In this document: one piece after another, positions 32,726 to 42,068 of the stretch | Position numbering within the stretch: position 1 is the stretch's first letter | Layout: each line of letters begins with the position of its first letter | Virus record (IMG/VR): IMGVR_UViG_3300025120_014919 | Coordinates: 41,614 to 105,613 of that record | Length of the DNA: 64,000 nt | Direction: 5' to 3' (one strand) | From: a virus | Made by a program: the position numbers and the translations under genes | The notes under the pieces: model-generated | Seen by the model: the letters and a program-made list of their open reading frames with translations, nothing else | Database searches by the model: none | What the model was told of the DNA's origin: nothing

Positions 32726-33642
32726 TGTTTAATAACTTATACGTAGAAAAGTATAGACCTAAAACGTTAACAGATTTGGTATTATCTGATAGTAATAGAA
32801 AGTATTTCGAATCTATTACCGAGGAAATACCAAATCTGCTTTTCGTCGGTACACCTGGGTTAGGTAAGACTACATTAGCTAGGATATTGGTAAATGATAT
32901 ATTAGAATGCCAATACCTTTATATTAATGCCTCAGATGAGAATGGTATCGATACAATACGCTCTAAGGTAGTTGGCTTTAGTCAGACTAAGTCTCTCAAT
33001 GGTAAACATAAAGTAGTCATACTTGATGAAGCCGACGGTATCACCATTGACGGGCAACGCGCACTACGTAATACAATGGAGGAATATAGTAGTATGACTC
33101 GTTTTATACTTACAGCTAATTATAAACATAAAATTATACCTGCTATTCAAAGTAGAACTCAATTTTTTGATTTAACTCCTCCGTTTGATGATGTAGTTAA
33201 AAGAGTAGTCGATATTGTAAAGCAAGAAGGTATAAAAATAGAAACTGATCAGAAATCTAATTTTGTTAATGTAATTAAGCAAAGTTACCCGGATATCCGT
33301 AAGGTATTAAATAGTATTCAAAAAGCTACTATAGGTAATATTTTTACAGTAGACCATAGCGTTGATAGTAAAGAGATAGTTAATGTTATCCATAAGCATA
33401 TGACATCTAAAGATTCTCTAAAGCTAAGAAAGTATCTAATTGAAAACGAAAATGAGTTTCAAGGGGATTACCATAATTTAATGAAACAGTACTTAAATTA
33501 TGTATACACTTGTAGTATAGACGATAATAAAAAACGTCAATATATAGTAACTATTTCAGATCATATGTATAAAGACGTATTTGTCTTGGATAAGGAAATT
33601 AATGCTTTTGCCTGCTGGGTTAATTTAGAAAAACTTGATTAA
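32725..33642 (+). CDS. gp44: Sliding clamp loader large subunit, T4 gp44
   Basis: AAA+ ATPase that opens the gp45 ring. Motifs in order: VEKYRPKTLTDLV at the start, Walker A GTPGLGKTT near 42-50, Walker B VVILDEADG near 97-105, sensor 1 FILTANYKHKIIPAI with SRT box (QSRT, arginine finger) and a C-terminal helical collar. Length 305 aa (T4: 319). No gp62 homologue is recognised next to it, unlike in T4. Its stop TAA is embedded in the ATTAAATA box of the next gene. Confidence 0.95.
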   Translation: MFNNLYVEKYRPKTLTDLVLSDSNRKYFESITEEIPNLLFVGTPGLGKTTLARILVNDILECQYLYINASDENGIDTIRSKVVGFSQTKSLNGKHKVVILDEADGITIDGQRALRNTMEEYSSMTRFILTANYKHKIIPAIQSRTQFFDLTPPFDDVVKRVVDIVKQEGIKIETDQKSNFVNVIKQSYPDIRKVLNSIQKATIGNIFTVDHSVDSKEIVNVIHKHMTSKDSLKLRKYLIENENEFQGDYHNLMKQYLNYVYTCSIDDNKKRQYIVTISDHMYKDVFVLDKEINAFACWVNLEKLD

Positions 33643-33645
33643 ATA
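33638..33645 (+). promoter_or_regulatory. Late promoter box of the 33651 gene
   Basis: ATTAAATA, 5 nt before ATG 33651; the TAA at 33640-33642 is the gp44 stop. Separates an early-type operon from a late gene without any spacer. Confidence 0.6.
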
Positions 33646-33650
33646 GTTAA

Positions 33651-34103
33651 ATGAAAGATGATCTATATCTAATTGCTGAACAATATAATGTAGTTTTAAC
33701 TGAAGAACAGGAAAAAGAAGAAGAAAAAAATAAAGCTATCGATAAACTTCAAATAGCTTTAGATATAGCTGGTTTCGAACCTACATTTGGAAGTATAGCA
33801 GATGCAATAAATGTTGTGATATCTACTTTAAGAACAGGGTTATCTTTAGCGCGACTAGAAGGTGATAAGGCAAAGGAACATGCTATTAATGCTGGTATAT
33901 CTGCTATTTCTTTATTACCATTCGCAGATGTAATTAAAGTATTAAAACTACGTAAATTAGGTAAAGTTAAACGTCCGGCGACAAAGTTAGCTGTAAAAGG
34001 TGGTAGAGCCATCAAAGGGTATGGGAAGAGGCAAAAGCAAAAAAGAATTGATGATTATCGTCAATCTCAGGAATTAGATCAAGATAATATCGAGCTAGCT
34101 TAA
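33651..34103 (+). CDS. Putative packaged protein with hydrophobic pre-toxin-like domain
   Basis: 150 aa. N-terminus LYLIAEQYNVVLTEEQ belongs to the capsid-targeting-like set of this window (E-A/Q-Y-x-x-V-x-x-E). Residues about 35-105 (DIAGFEPTFGSIADAINVVISTL, then ALLSL-like ISAISLLPFADVIKVL) look like the paired hydrophobic hairpins with P and G/AD turns of pre-toxin TG domains, which often interact with membranes. The C-terminus is strongly basic. Inference: packaged in the head and ejected, perhaps acting at the inner membrane. Confidence 0.6.
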   Translation: MKDDLYLIAEQYNVVLTEEQEKEEEKNKAIDKLQIALDIAGFEPTFGSIADAINVVISTLRTGLSLARLEGDKAKEHAINAGISAISLLPFADVIKVLKLRKLGKVKRPATKLAVKGGRAIKGYGKRQKQKRIDDYRQSQELDQDNIELA

Positions 34104-34110
34104 TTTACAA

Positions 34111-34431
34111 CTATGCAATTGGTTTACCAATTATTTTTTCCATGGCTTGTTTTTGACCCATTTCTTCGTCACTAATCTTCATTTTACCAGCTTTTTTCAT
34201 TGCAGCGTCGCCAAGATCTTTAAGCTGTTCAGCTGTAAGGTAATTTAAAGCATCAAATAATTTTTCTAGAGTCATTCCAGTACCTTTTACCACAGCGCCG
34301 GTTGCTGCTAACCCAACTTTACCAGCAGTGCGACCTGTTAATTTAGCAGCTCCTTTGGCAAAGTCACCAAAACTCTCCTCATGTACCTGGGTATATGCTT
34401 CTTCTAATAATTTTGTATCGTTATTTTTCAT
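34111..34431 (-). CDS. Small late protein with capsid-targeting-like N-terminus
   Basis: 106 aa. The N-terminus KLLEEAYTQVHEESFGDF is the clearest example of the motif family with the 11397 gene (FEAYTQTLTE). A Gly/Ala-rich, weakly hydrophobic region follows (GKVGLAATGAVVKGTG), then a basic C-terminal helix region. Second gene of a reverse operon with 34436; 4 nt gap. Unknown function; packaged protein inferred. Confidence 0.65.
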   Translation of the reverse strand: MKNNDTKLLEEAYTQVHEESFGDFAKGAAKLTGRTAGKVGLAATGAVVKGTGMTLEKLFDALNYLTAEQLKDLGDAAMKKAGKMKISDEEMGQKQAMEKIIGKPIA

Positions 34432-34435
34432 AAAT

Positions 34436-35020
34436 TTAACCGTTTATTGGCATATACTGTGATGTATAGTTTTCATTAACTGCGGGTGATGGTGTTGCTG
34501 GAGATGAAGGAATCTTTGTATTTTTTGTTGCATTAGTAAGATTCGTCTTTTTAAGACTATCTCCTTGTTGGGTCATCCTTGTTATTTCAATTTCATCTTC
34601 TTCGCTAACTTCTCTTGGATCGATCTGAACTTTATTATCACCACGTGTTTTAGGGTCTACTGGGTGTCTATTAATACCTAAATCAATGGTATCCAGCATA
34701 TCACTAGTAAGCTTTACTTGACCCTTTTCATCATGCAAACCCGGTGCTATTTCTCTTGCTACTGTTATATAGAAGAAATTTTGTCTATTATCATCATTAC
34801 CAGGTTGTCTCGATGGGTACTTATTAACTACATTAGTTATAATGTAATTGCTATCCGTATCAAAATAATCATCAATATATTTTTTCTGTTCACTATTTTG
34901 TTCTTTATAGCCATCTTTGGATTTATAATCACTAGCTAATTTAACTAACCCTCCAGGTTGAAACCCGCTATTCATTTTATCTGTAATTTGCTCAATTAAT
35001 TTTAAAAACTTACGCTTCAT
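34436..35020 (-). CDS. Late hypothetical protein with capsid-targeting-like N-terminus
   Basis: 194 aa. N-terminus MKRKFLKLIEQITDKM is a basic amphipathic helix of the same sort. The body has FFYITVAREIAPGLHDEKGQ and a polar, acidic middle; the C-terminal 50 residues are Ser/Thr/Pro-rich and likely flexible. AATAAATA lies 5 nt upstream. Not recognised. Confidence 0.6.
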   Translation of the reverse strand: MKRKFLKLIEQITDKMNSGFQPGGLVKLASDYKSKDGYKEQNSEQKKYIDDYFDTDSNYIITNVVNKYPSRQPGNDDNRQNFFYITVAREIAPGLHDEKGQVKLTSDMLDTIDLGINRHPVDPKTRGDNKVQIDPREVSEEDEIEITRMTQQGDSLKKTNLTNATKNTKIPSSPATPSPAVNENYTSQYMPING

Positions 35021-35025
35021 ATTAT

Positions 35026-35033
35026 TATTTATT
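35026..35033 (-). promoter_or_regulatory. Late promoter box of the 34436-35020 operon
   Basis: Reverse-strand AATAAATA ending 5 nt before ATG 35020. Confidence 0.6.
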
Positions 35034-35052
35034 TACATCTACACTATTTTAA

Positions 35053-35060
35053 ATTAAATA
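35053..35060 (+). promoter_or_regulatory. Late promoter box of gp25
   Basis: ATTAAATA, 6 nt before ATG 35067; divergent from the box at 35026. Confidence 0.5.
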
Positions 35061-35066
35061 TTAGAA

Positions 35067-35546
35067 ATGGCTAAAATTACTTTAGATATTCTTAAAAAAA
35101 CTGAAGAAAGACAACCTGGTGACCTGTTTAGAGATCTAAATTTAAGTTATCTATTCGGTAAGGATGTTGATGGCGAACTTGAAAAGCAATATCAATTAAT
35201 AGATATATTTACTGATACGAACTTAAATGCTATAGCTAATTCATTTGTATCAATTTTAACCACAAGCCCTGGTAGTAAGATACTAAATCCTAGATTCGGA
35301 GTTAATCTAGGAAATCTTTTATTTTTACCGGTTACAACAGGTAGAGGTCAAAGTATAGGTGAAGGGGTTGTACAAGCTTTACAAAAATATGAACCGAGAA
35401 TTTTAGTTCAAGGTTTGGAAGTCTTAGCAGACCCGGAAAACAATCAATATACATTAAATCTTAGATTTAAGGTACCTACTTTCAATAATGAGGTATTTAC
35501 CATAAAAGGTAGATTTAAAGAAGGAGGATTTTATATAGAAAAATAA
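35067..35546 (+). CDS. gp25: Baseplate wedge subunit, T4 gp25
   Basis: 159 aa (T4: 132). The gpW/gp25 core is plain: NSFVSILTTSPGSKILNPRFG (the family's L-x-T-x-x-G-x-R-x-x-x-P-x-F-G pattern), GRGQSIGEGVVQALQKYEPRI and LNLRFKVP. The first sheath disc assembles on gp25. An extra 25 or so N-terminal residues exceed T4. Head of the wedge operon gp25-gp6. Confidence 0.93.
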   Translation: MAKITLDILKKTEERQPGDLFRDLNLSYLFGKDVDGELEKQYQLIDIFTDTNLNAIANSFVSILTTSPGSKILNPRFGVNLGNLLFLPVTTGRGQSIGEGVVQALQKYEPRILVQGLEVLADPENNQYTLNLRFKVPTFNNEVFTIKGRFKEGGFYIEK

Positions 35547-35550
35547 TATT

Positions 35551-37371
35551 ATGGCAATAGAAACAGATTTCAATTTACAAAAAAATGCGTACACATCATT
35601 TGACGCTTCAACGTTAAAAGATTTAATACTAAAAAGATTAACTGATGATGGTAAGTTTACTGACCAATTATTTGAAGGTAGTAATATTAATGCTGTCATT
35701 GATATAATATCGTATTCGTACCACACTCTATTATTTTATCTAAATCAAACTTCTTCTGAGTCTTTATTTTCAGAAGCTACTTTATATGAAAATATGAATA
35801 GAATAGTTAAATTAATTGACTACAAGCCGACTGGTTTTAAAACGTCTCTTTTAGCATTCAAAGCAACTGGTTCAGCTAACCTACCAAATAATTTATATAC
35901 TATACCAAGATATTCATTTTTCATTGTCGATGGTGTTTATTATTCATTCAATCAAGATGTTTCGTTCGCTAAAACTACAAATGGTGTTGAAAAATTAACT
36001 TCCCTTTCAGAAAATAGTTTATTATACCAGGGTAGATATTTTGAATTTCCAGAACAGGTCGCAATAGGAGAAGAATTTGAAACAGTTACTTTATCAATAA
36101 AAGATATAAATTCTAATAAATCTTTTTTAGTTGACCATGACTCAGTAGATGTATATGTTGAAAATATTAATACCGGTGCATTTACAAAATTTAATGAAAC
36201 TAATTCATTATTTGCTGAAACCGCTCTACCGGTATATGAAAAAAGAATTAACGAAAATGGATTTTATGAAATAAAATTTGGGGATGGTATTTTTGGTAAT
36301 AAATTAAACGAAGGTGATAAAATATATATTTTTTATCTAAAAAGTGATGGTCAATCAGGTGAAGTATCTTCAGGAAAATTAGATGGTAATGAAATAAACT
36401 TTTATACATCGGCATTATTTCAAAGAATACAAGAATTTATATATAAAGATGCTAATTTAACCTTTTTAACACCAACACAAGTATCTGAAATTGCCTTTTT
36501 AAATGAGGTACCATCAACTCAGTTTAAAGATAAAGAAAGTGTTGAAGAAATAGAAAAAAATTCACCTAAAATATTTTCTTCGCAAGATAGATTGGTAGTA
36601 AACAATGATTTTACCAATTTTATCGAAAAACGTTATTCAAATATAGTTAGAGGTGTTAACGTTGTTAATAATAGAAACTATATTAATGGTTATATGACAT
36701 ATTTTTATAATTTAGGTTTTAATCGTCCTAACGATGACCCAAGATTTTTACTCAATCAATTAAAATTTTCATCAAGTTCAGAAATCAATAACATTTATAT
36801 ATTTTTAGTACCTAAATTTAACCAATATGACCAAGGTAACATTGAAAATAATTACTTAACAACGTCTCAAAAAAATACAATTATCAATTCAATGGAGGAT
36901 ACGAAGTTAATATCGTTAGATTTAGTACCAGTTGATCCCATATATCAAGCATTTGGTATTGGCTTAGAAATAGATAATTTAGAAAAAATAGATAGCACTT
37001 TGATAGAAGAATCATTTTTAGTAATAGAAAAAAATGAATCTTCACTTATAAATGATCAAAATATTATACAAGAAGTCAATAATATTTTTATAAATTATTT
37101 TAAAGGTTTAACTTTAGGTAAACCTGTTAGTATTTTAACTTTAAAGAGTAGTATATTGTCATTACAAGGTGTAGTAAATTTAAAAACTAGACGGGTTCGG
37201 AATGGTAGTACCGTTTCTGAAGTTGATAACATTTCACTACTAAAATTTAATCCAGTATATCCAGATATTGATATAGAAATAGTTTCAAATGAATTTGCAA
37301 CACAATATTTTCAATTCCCATTCTTGTATAACAATACTATAAAAAATCAAATTATTGTAGAAAATGCCTAG
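35551..37371 (+). CDS. gp6: Baseplate wedge subunit, T4 gp6
   Basis: 606 aa (T4: 660). The N-terminus matches the gp6/gpJ-like wedge fold: STLKDLILKRLTDDGKFTDQ, INAVIDIISYSYHTLLFYLNQ and SLFSEATLYENMNRIVKLIDY. The middle EIKFGDGIFGNKLNEGDKI is the conserved FGDG motif. The C-terminal part has LTLGKPVSILTLKSSILSL, also typical. Follows gp25 with a 4-nt gap and overlaps the next gene by 8 nt. Confidence 0.92.
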   Translation: MAIETDFNLQKNAYTSFDASTLKDLILKRLTDDGKFTDQLFEGSNINAVIDIISYSYHTLLFYLNQTSSESLFSEATLYENMNRIVKLIDYKPTGFKTSLLAFKATGSANLPNNLYTIPRYSFFIVDGVYYSFNQDVSFAKTTNGVEKLTSLSENSLLYQGRYFEFPEQVAIGEEFETVTLSIKDINSNKSFLVDHDSVDVYVENINTGAFTKFNETNSLFAETALPVYEKRINENGFYEIKFGDGIFGNKLNEGDKIYIFYLKSDGQSGEVSSGKLDGNEINFYTSALFQRIQEFIYKDANLTFLTPTQVSEIAFLNEVPSTQFKDKESVEEIEKNSPKIFSSQDRLVVNNDFTNFIEKRYSNIVRGVNVVNNRNYINGYMTYFYNLGFNRPNDDPRFLLNQLKFSSSSEINNIYIFLVPKFNQYDQGNIENNYLTTSQKNTIINSMEDTKLISLDLVPVDPIYQAFGIGLEIDNLEKIDSTLIEESFLVIEKNESSLINDQNIIQEVNNIFINYFKGLTLGKPVSILTLKSSILSLQGVVNLKTRRVRNGSTVSEVDNISLLKFNPVYPDIDIEIVSNEFATQYFQFPFLYNNTIKNQIIVENA

Positions 37372-38605
37372 TTTAGATTATATTTTTAAAAATGATTATA
37401 ATAATTTGCGTACAACTAACGTAGATGTACGGGTAACTGATTATAATGATGTAGAAACATTATCTGCATATTCAGGAGGTATTGGTAAAATAACTGTTAC
37501 ACCGAAATTTATAGATTTCTCAACAGGAGACACGCAGATAGCTAGTAGTAATAATTACATTATAGATCTTGGTGACGGTACAATAACAAAAAGTTTATCA
37601 ACTAAACATTTTTATAAAAATGCTGGAGAATATGAAATAAAAATTATAGTAGTAGATAAATCTGGTGCTTTATTAAGATCACCTATTACTAAAAAAATTA
37701 AAGTAAATGATATAATACCAGATACTCTTTACCTTACATACGGTAATAATTATTATACACCTTTAGGCTATTCAGGTGGTTCTCAACCTATATCAACAAT
37801 GGCTCAAGAATTTTTCGTTACAAGGTATAATACTACAGTTTCATCTAAAATTTTAGAAAATAATGATTATAAAGTAAATTTAAGCGTAGATGGTAATGAA
37901 ACTGAATTTTATGATGTAGAAAAATATAATAATGATAGGGATTTCCAATTGAAAAAAGTATCTTTTTTCTGCGATAGAAAGGACAAATTTAAAATAATAG
38001 ATTCAGTAACCACCACTAACGTTAATATTTACGCAGGTATAAAAATTAATGAAAATGCAGATAATGAAATTATAGTAAAACCTGAAGTATTGGTAACGAG
38101 AGATGAAAAATTATTTACTTCAATAGTAGGTACATCAGGGGTTGGTCAATTCTTTTACTATGAAGACCCAAAAGATGATTTTAAAATTGATATTCCTAAA
38201 ACTTTTTCATGCTTACCACCAATAAATTATTTTTTATACGATAATGATGGGTTCTATTTTAATAATATTACTACATTAGATTTAGGTGCTTCAAATGGTA
38301 ACTATATTTTAAAAAATGTACCTAAAGAATATCCAATAACAATATTAAATGGTGGTAGTACCTATATACAAATTTTAACCGGTCTTAGTGAAACATATTA
38401 TGGTAGTAAAACAGTTATAAATACTGAAAATGATGGTAAATATAACTTTTATTATGGCGATGTAGCTTTTAATATTAATGGTAATTTTGGATTTACTAGT
38501 TTTTATACATTTTTCAATGGTTACTTTGGAGGAAAGAATATATTACAGTATAAACATGAATGTATAATTGATCAATTGGAAAGTAACTTTATAATACAAA
38601 ATTAG
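37364..38605 (+). CDS. Baseplate wedge-region protein with PKD-like domain
   Basis: 413 aa, at the T4 gp7 position but much shorter than gp7 (1032 aa). Residues about 66-100 fit a PKD/Ig-like fold (IIDLGDGTITKS, then HFYKNAGEYEIKIIVVD). The rest is beta-rich with many Tyr and Asn. Overlaps gp6. Probably a structural wedge or fibre-anchoring protein; the PKD call is by pattern only. Confidence 0.6.
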   Translation: MPSLDYIFKNDYNNLRTTNVDVRVTDYNDVETLSAYSGGIGKITVTPKFIDFSTGDTQIASSNNYIIDLGDGTITKSLSTKHFYKNAGEYEIKIIVVDKSGALLRSPITKKIKVNDIIPDTLYLTYGNNYYTPLGYSGGSQPISTMAQEFFVTRYNTTVSSKILENNDYKVNLSVDGNETEFYDVEKYNNDRDFQLKKVSFFCDRKDKFKIIDSVTTTNVNIYAGIKINENADNEIIVKPEVLVTRDEKLFTSIVGTSGVGQFFYYEDPKDDFKIDIPKTFSCLPPINYFLYDNDGFYFNNITTLDLGASNGNYILKNVPKEYPITILNGGSTYIQILTGLSETYYGSKTVINTENDGKYNFYYGDVAFNINGNFGFTSFYTFFNGYFGGKNILQYKHECIIDQLESNFIIQN

Positions 38606-38606
38606 T

Positions 38607-38614
38607 TATAAATA
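38607..38614 (+). promoter_or_regulatory. Late promoter box of the 38620 gene
   Basis: TATAAATA, 5 nt before ATG 38620 and 1 nt after the stop of the preceding gene. Confidence 0.7.
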
Positions 38615-38619
38615 TTAGT

Positions 38620-40305
38620 ATGTCTGTACGTACCATTAATGCTAGTTTTGATTTAAGATTTAAGGATGATCCTGAATCAAAATTTTACGAGACACCATTA
38701 CCTGAAATTAATATTTTAAATACTGTTGGAGCGTCTATACCTCTAAGCCTTATAGGTGATCAAACCTTTTTAGAGAAAAAATTAGTAATAACAACTAATG
38801 GAATGGATGGTATTGGTTATGAAGAAAATTTATTCGACTTAAATAAATTCTATTATACCGATCAAAAAATTTATTTTATTTGCAGGGTAAAAACATCTGA
38901 CCTATTTCCAGTTAAAAATTTACCTAATTTTACGTTATCTAATGGTGGTTTCAATTTAAAAATAGATATATTTGATAAAAATAATAATAAATTAGATATC
39001 AACCTAAACACCTTCGAAACTCCTGCATCTTCAATCGATAATTATAGCGGTGGTTATTTTAAAGGTTATTTTACAATTGATGAACCTATAAATGATATAA
39101 AAATAAAATGTGCAGGTAATACTAAAGTCGGGTTATTAACAGGAGAATCTAATCTATTCAGTATATACAATAAAAAAGGAAAAAATCATATTAGAAAAAT
39201 AAACGAAGATTTTGATCAAAAAAATTATTATAAAAGTCTTAGATATCAAGAAGTGCTAAAAAATAAAGATAACTTTTTTGATAATTTCTTAGGTAAAATA
39301 GTTGGGGATAAAAATTCTGACCCAAATACTTTAGGTATTAAAACTTACGAAAAAATAAGTAATTTTGTTAGTAATACAGCTGATATTGATAAAAGTAATA
39401 TACGAAGTTTTTATTCAATGCAGAACCTTATCAATTCTAATATAAGTATTAACAGTGTAGCTTTTCCTGCTAGTATTCAAAGATTAGTTGATATGTTTTC
39501 GATTAACTTAAGTTTATTAAAAGGTAGTATAAATTATTTTAACTTTGACTATGATGATAAAGGTTTATTTATAAGTAAAACTTTAGGTAAAAATAAAGGC
39601 GATTATTTGCCATTTACTGAAACCATATTAAGCACTGGTAGTAATTCAAAAAAAATAGTAGCTTATGAAAAATTTAGTGAAACTTATTCTTTATTAGACA
39701 CAAACATACTAAGTGCGAAAGAATTTAGATATTTAGATAGAAATACCCAAACATACGCTTTATCTGATTATAACAATACGTGGGGATGGAAACTTGTTCT
39801 TCCGAAAGGTTTAGGATCAGTAGATACATTAATTATTGAAAATAGTACAGATAATACACGAAATGATGATTTATTTGGTTTAAATTTAAGTTTACAAGAT
39901 AATTATAGTAGACTATTAAAGCAAACTGTTAATTTCGATAAAAATTATATTGGTAATATTAGTAATTTTTATGATTTTTATGAGTATGTACCTACATATC
40001 AAGGTGACAATATACAAAAATTTATAGATTTCGATAATGGTAATACAGTTTTAAATAATTTATCATCTTATCGAGAATTTTATTCTGACGATGGACCTGT
40101 TGATGAAATAATTTCAAATAATTTATTTAAAAATACCGTATTTTTAGATTCTTATACCGAAGATAATTTTAATGCTCATTACATGTATGATAGTAGTGGT
40201 ATTAGGATTTTGGTAAAAGATTACGATAAACATTTAGAATTATCTAATAAAGGCTATACTCATTATGACCCGTTAAATAATATTAATAACAATAGCACCT
40301 ATTAA
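38620..40305 (+). CDS. Large structural protein of unknown function (baseplate region)
   Basis: 561 aa, Asn/Asp/Tyr-rich, mainly beta with a helical middle (about 190-300). No domain recognised. It lies in the wedge operon where T4 has genes 7-10, with the next gene starting 2 nt after its stop; a wedge or fibre-hinge role is likely. No signal peptide, no membrane segment. Confidence 0.6.
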   Translation: MSVRTINASFDLRFKDDPESKFYETPLPEINILNTVGASIPLSLIGDQTFLEKKLVITTNGMDGIGYEENLFDLNKFYYTDQKIYFICRVKTSDLFPVKNLPNFTLSNGGFNLKIDIFDKNNNKLDINLNTFETPASSIDNYSGGYFKGYFTIDEPINDIKIKCAGNTKVGLLTGESNLFSIYNKKGKNHIRKINEDFDQKNYYKSLRYQEVLKNKDNFFDNFLGKIVGDKNSDPNTLGIKTYEKISNFVSNTADIDKSNIRSFYSMQNLINSNISINSVAFPASIQRLVDMFSINLSLLKGSINYFNFDYDDKGLFISKTLGKNKGDYLPFTETILSTGSNSKKIVAYEKFSETYSLLDTNILSAKEFRYLDRNTQTYALSDYNNTWGWKLVLPKGLGSVDTLIIENSTDNTRNDDLFGLNLSLQDNYSRLLKQTVNFDKNYIGNISNFYDFYEYVPTYQGDNIQKFIDFDNGNTVLNNLSSYREFYSDDGPVDEIISNNLFKNTVFLDSYTEDNFNAHYMYDSSGIRILVKDYDKHLELSNKGYTHYDPLNNINNNSTY

Positions 40306-40307
40306 AA

Positions 40308-42068
40308 ATGTCTAACACTTTAAATCAACAATTAATTTTATCTGATGAAATTTTAAATACAGCCAGTACTAACCCAATTAGTGCTGATAATTTCCTGAAT
40401 TTAAATCAAGCATTATTAAATTTAATTAATGAAAAAAATATTACTTTAGAAGAACTTGGTGACAACAGCCCTGCAGTAACTTTTGATACTGTAAGTGCTG
40501 ATTTGTTAAATGATTATGATTATATTAATTATGATAAATTAGAACCTAGTGAACTTAATATATTGTTTAATAATCAGTTAATCGAAAATTTAATAGGTAC
40601 AGATGTTTATTACTTATCAGCAAATGAAACTGAAAGATTATCTGGAGTTTTAGTAGACGCGAAACAAAATGTATTTAACTTTTTTAACGTTAATAATGCA
40701 ACTACTAATACGATACCAGTTACATCAAGTACATTTGAAAAGGAAATCGGAGGATTTTTTCTACCTAATAAACAAAGTATACTTAAACTTACCGGTAAAT
40801 ACGATTATTACATAGATGAAAATTTAGAAAAAAATAAAATTTATACGTTTCCGAACCCTGATATACAAGGTAATGTTGCTGGTCTGAGTAAAAACCCTAT
40901 TAAATCACCATTAAAATTTAGTTCTAAAAAATCAGAATTTAAAAATATTTCTTCATCTTACGGTAGACGTAATGTTAAAAGTAGTAATTATAATCAAAAT
41001 TTTTATGCGTATGACTCCTTAGAACAGAAAAGATTAAACAATAGTATTAATTTTTCTAGTAGATTTGATAGAGAAATAAGTAACTTAATTAATTACGGTT
41101 TAATTACTAATATCAATTATGACATATACGGTAACGGTTTTGTTGAATTTTTAAAAGACTCAAGTATCGTTAATAACATTAGAGTAGATTCAACTTTAAA
41201 TTCCGGTGGTTTCAATAATTCAGAAACTGTTTCTGCTAAAGAAAATTTATTATACAGAAATAAAAATTTAAAATTTCCTAAAATTATAGAAAGAGAAGAA
41301 AAAATTAAAAATACTTTTGTTATTAACAAATTTAACAGTACCTTTTTACCACTTAGCACTGAACTTTCAAATGCTTTTAGCGAATATAAAGAATTTCCTA
41401 TCTTATATAATGAATTGCAAGGTAAAATTGAAGATATTAAAATTTATAAAGACATATTTTCTATTAAGACAAAAAGTTATTATATTATTGATAATTTAAA
41501 TTATGAGGATGGTATATATAAAAGAGGTAATACAGGTTCGCTTATTTTAGATAATTCCCAACTTGAAGGTAAACAATTATTATTCGGTTTAAGTAATGAC
41601 TATATAGTTAAAAATGTTATATATAAAGCTAGGGTTAAAAAACTTGAAGATGAAAGTAAAAGAAATGATATTTTTAATTATGAAATTTTCGGATATAACA
41701 CTGCTACTAAAGAAGTTATTGAACTGTTGAATATAAAAAATACACCTACAGACTTTTTTTATGATAATTTCAATTTAAATTTAGATAGAATACCGCAAAG
41801 AATAATAAATGTTTCACTTTCATACAATACAAAATTAAGTATGTTTAATTTAGTTACTCAATATAATGATTTAAATGATAATATTTTTATACATAGTTTA
41901 TCATTTAAAATAATGAAAAATAAAGTTACTTTTGAAGAAAATGATATATACACACCTAGTAATTATTTTAAAACAAGTAATTTTTATAGATCCACTGAAT
42001 TGAAAAATAATTATACATCTACAATTTCTTCATACCAAGACTTTTATCAAGGAGTAATATTACTATAA
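40308..42068 (+). CDS. Large structural protein of unknown function (baseplate region)
   Basis: 586 aa, Asn-rich, beta-dominated. The N-terminal 100 residues are helical and acidic (NQQLILSDEILNTAST); the C-terminal half has jelly-roll-like strands around IIDNLNYEDGIYKRGNTGS. Its last base is shared with the next ATG. Not assigned to a T4 gene; a baseplate role is inferred from the operon. Confidence 0.6.
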   Translation: MSNTLNQQLILSDEILNTASTNPISADNFLNLNQALLNLINEKNITLEELGDNSPAVTFDTVSADLLNDYDYINYDKLEPSELNILFNNQLIENLIGTDVYYLSANETERLSGVLVDAKQNVFNFFNVNNATTNTIPVTSSTFEKEIGGFFLPNKQSILKLTGKYDYYIDENLEKNKIYTFPNPDIQGNVAGLSKNPIKSPLKFSSKKSEFKNISSSYGRRNVKSSNYNQNFYAYDSLEQKRLNNSINFSSRFDREISNLINYGLITNINYDIYGNGFVEFLKDSSIVNNIRVDSTLNSGGFNNSETVSAKENLLYRNKNLKFPKIIEREEKIKNTFVINKFNSTFLPLSTELSNAFSEYKEFPILYNELQGKIEDIKIYKDIFSIKTKSYYIIDNLNYEDGIYKRGNTGSLILDNSQLEGKQLLFGLSNDYIVKNVIYKARVKKLEDESKRNDIFNYEIFGYNTATKEVIELLNIKNTPTDFFYDNFNLNLDRIPQRIINVSLSYNTKLSMFNLVTQYNDLNDNIFIHSLSFKIMKNKVTFEENDIYTPSNYFKTSNFYRSTELKNNYTSTISSYQDFYQGVILL

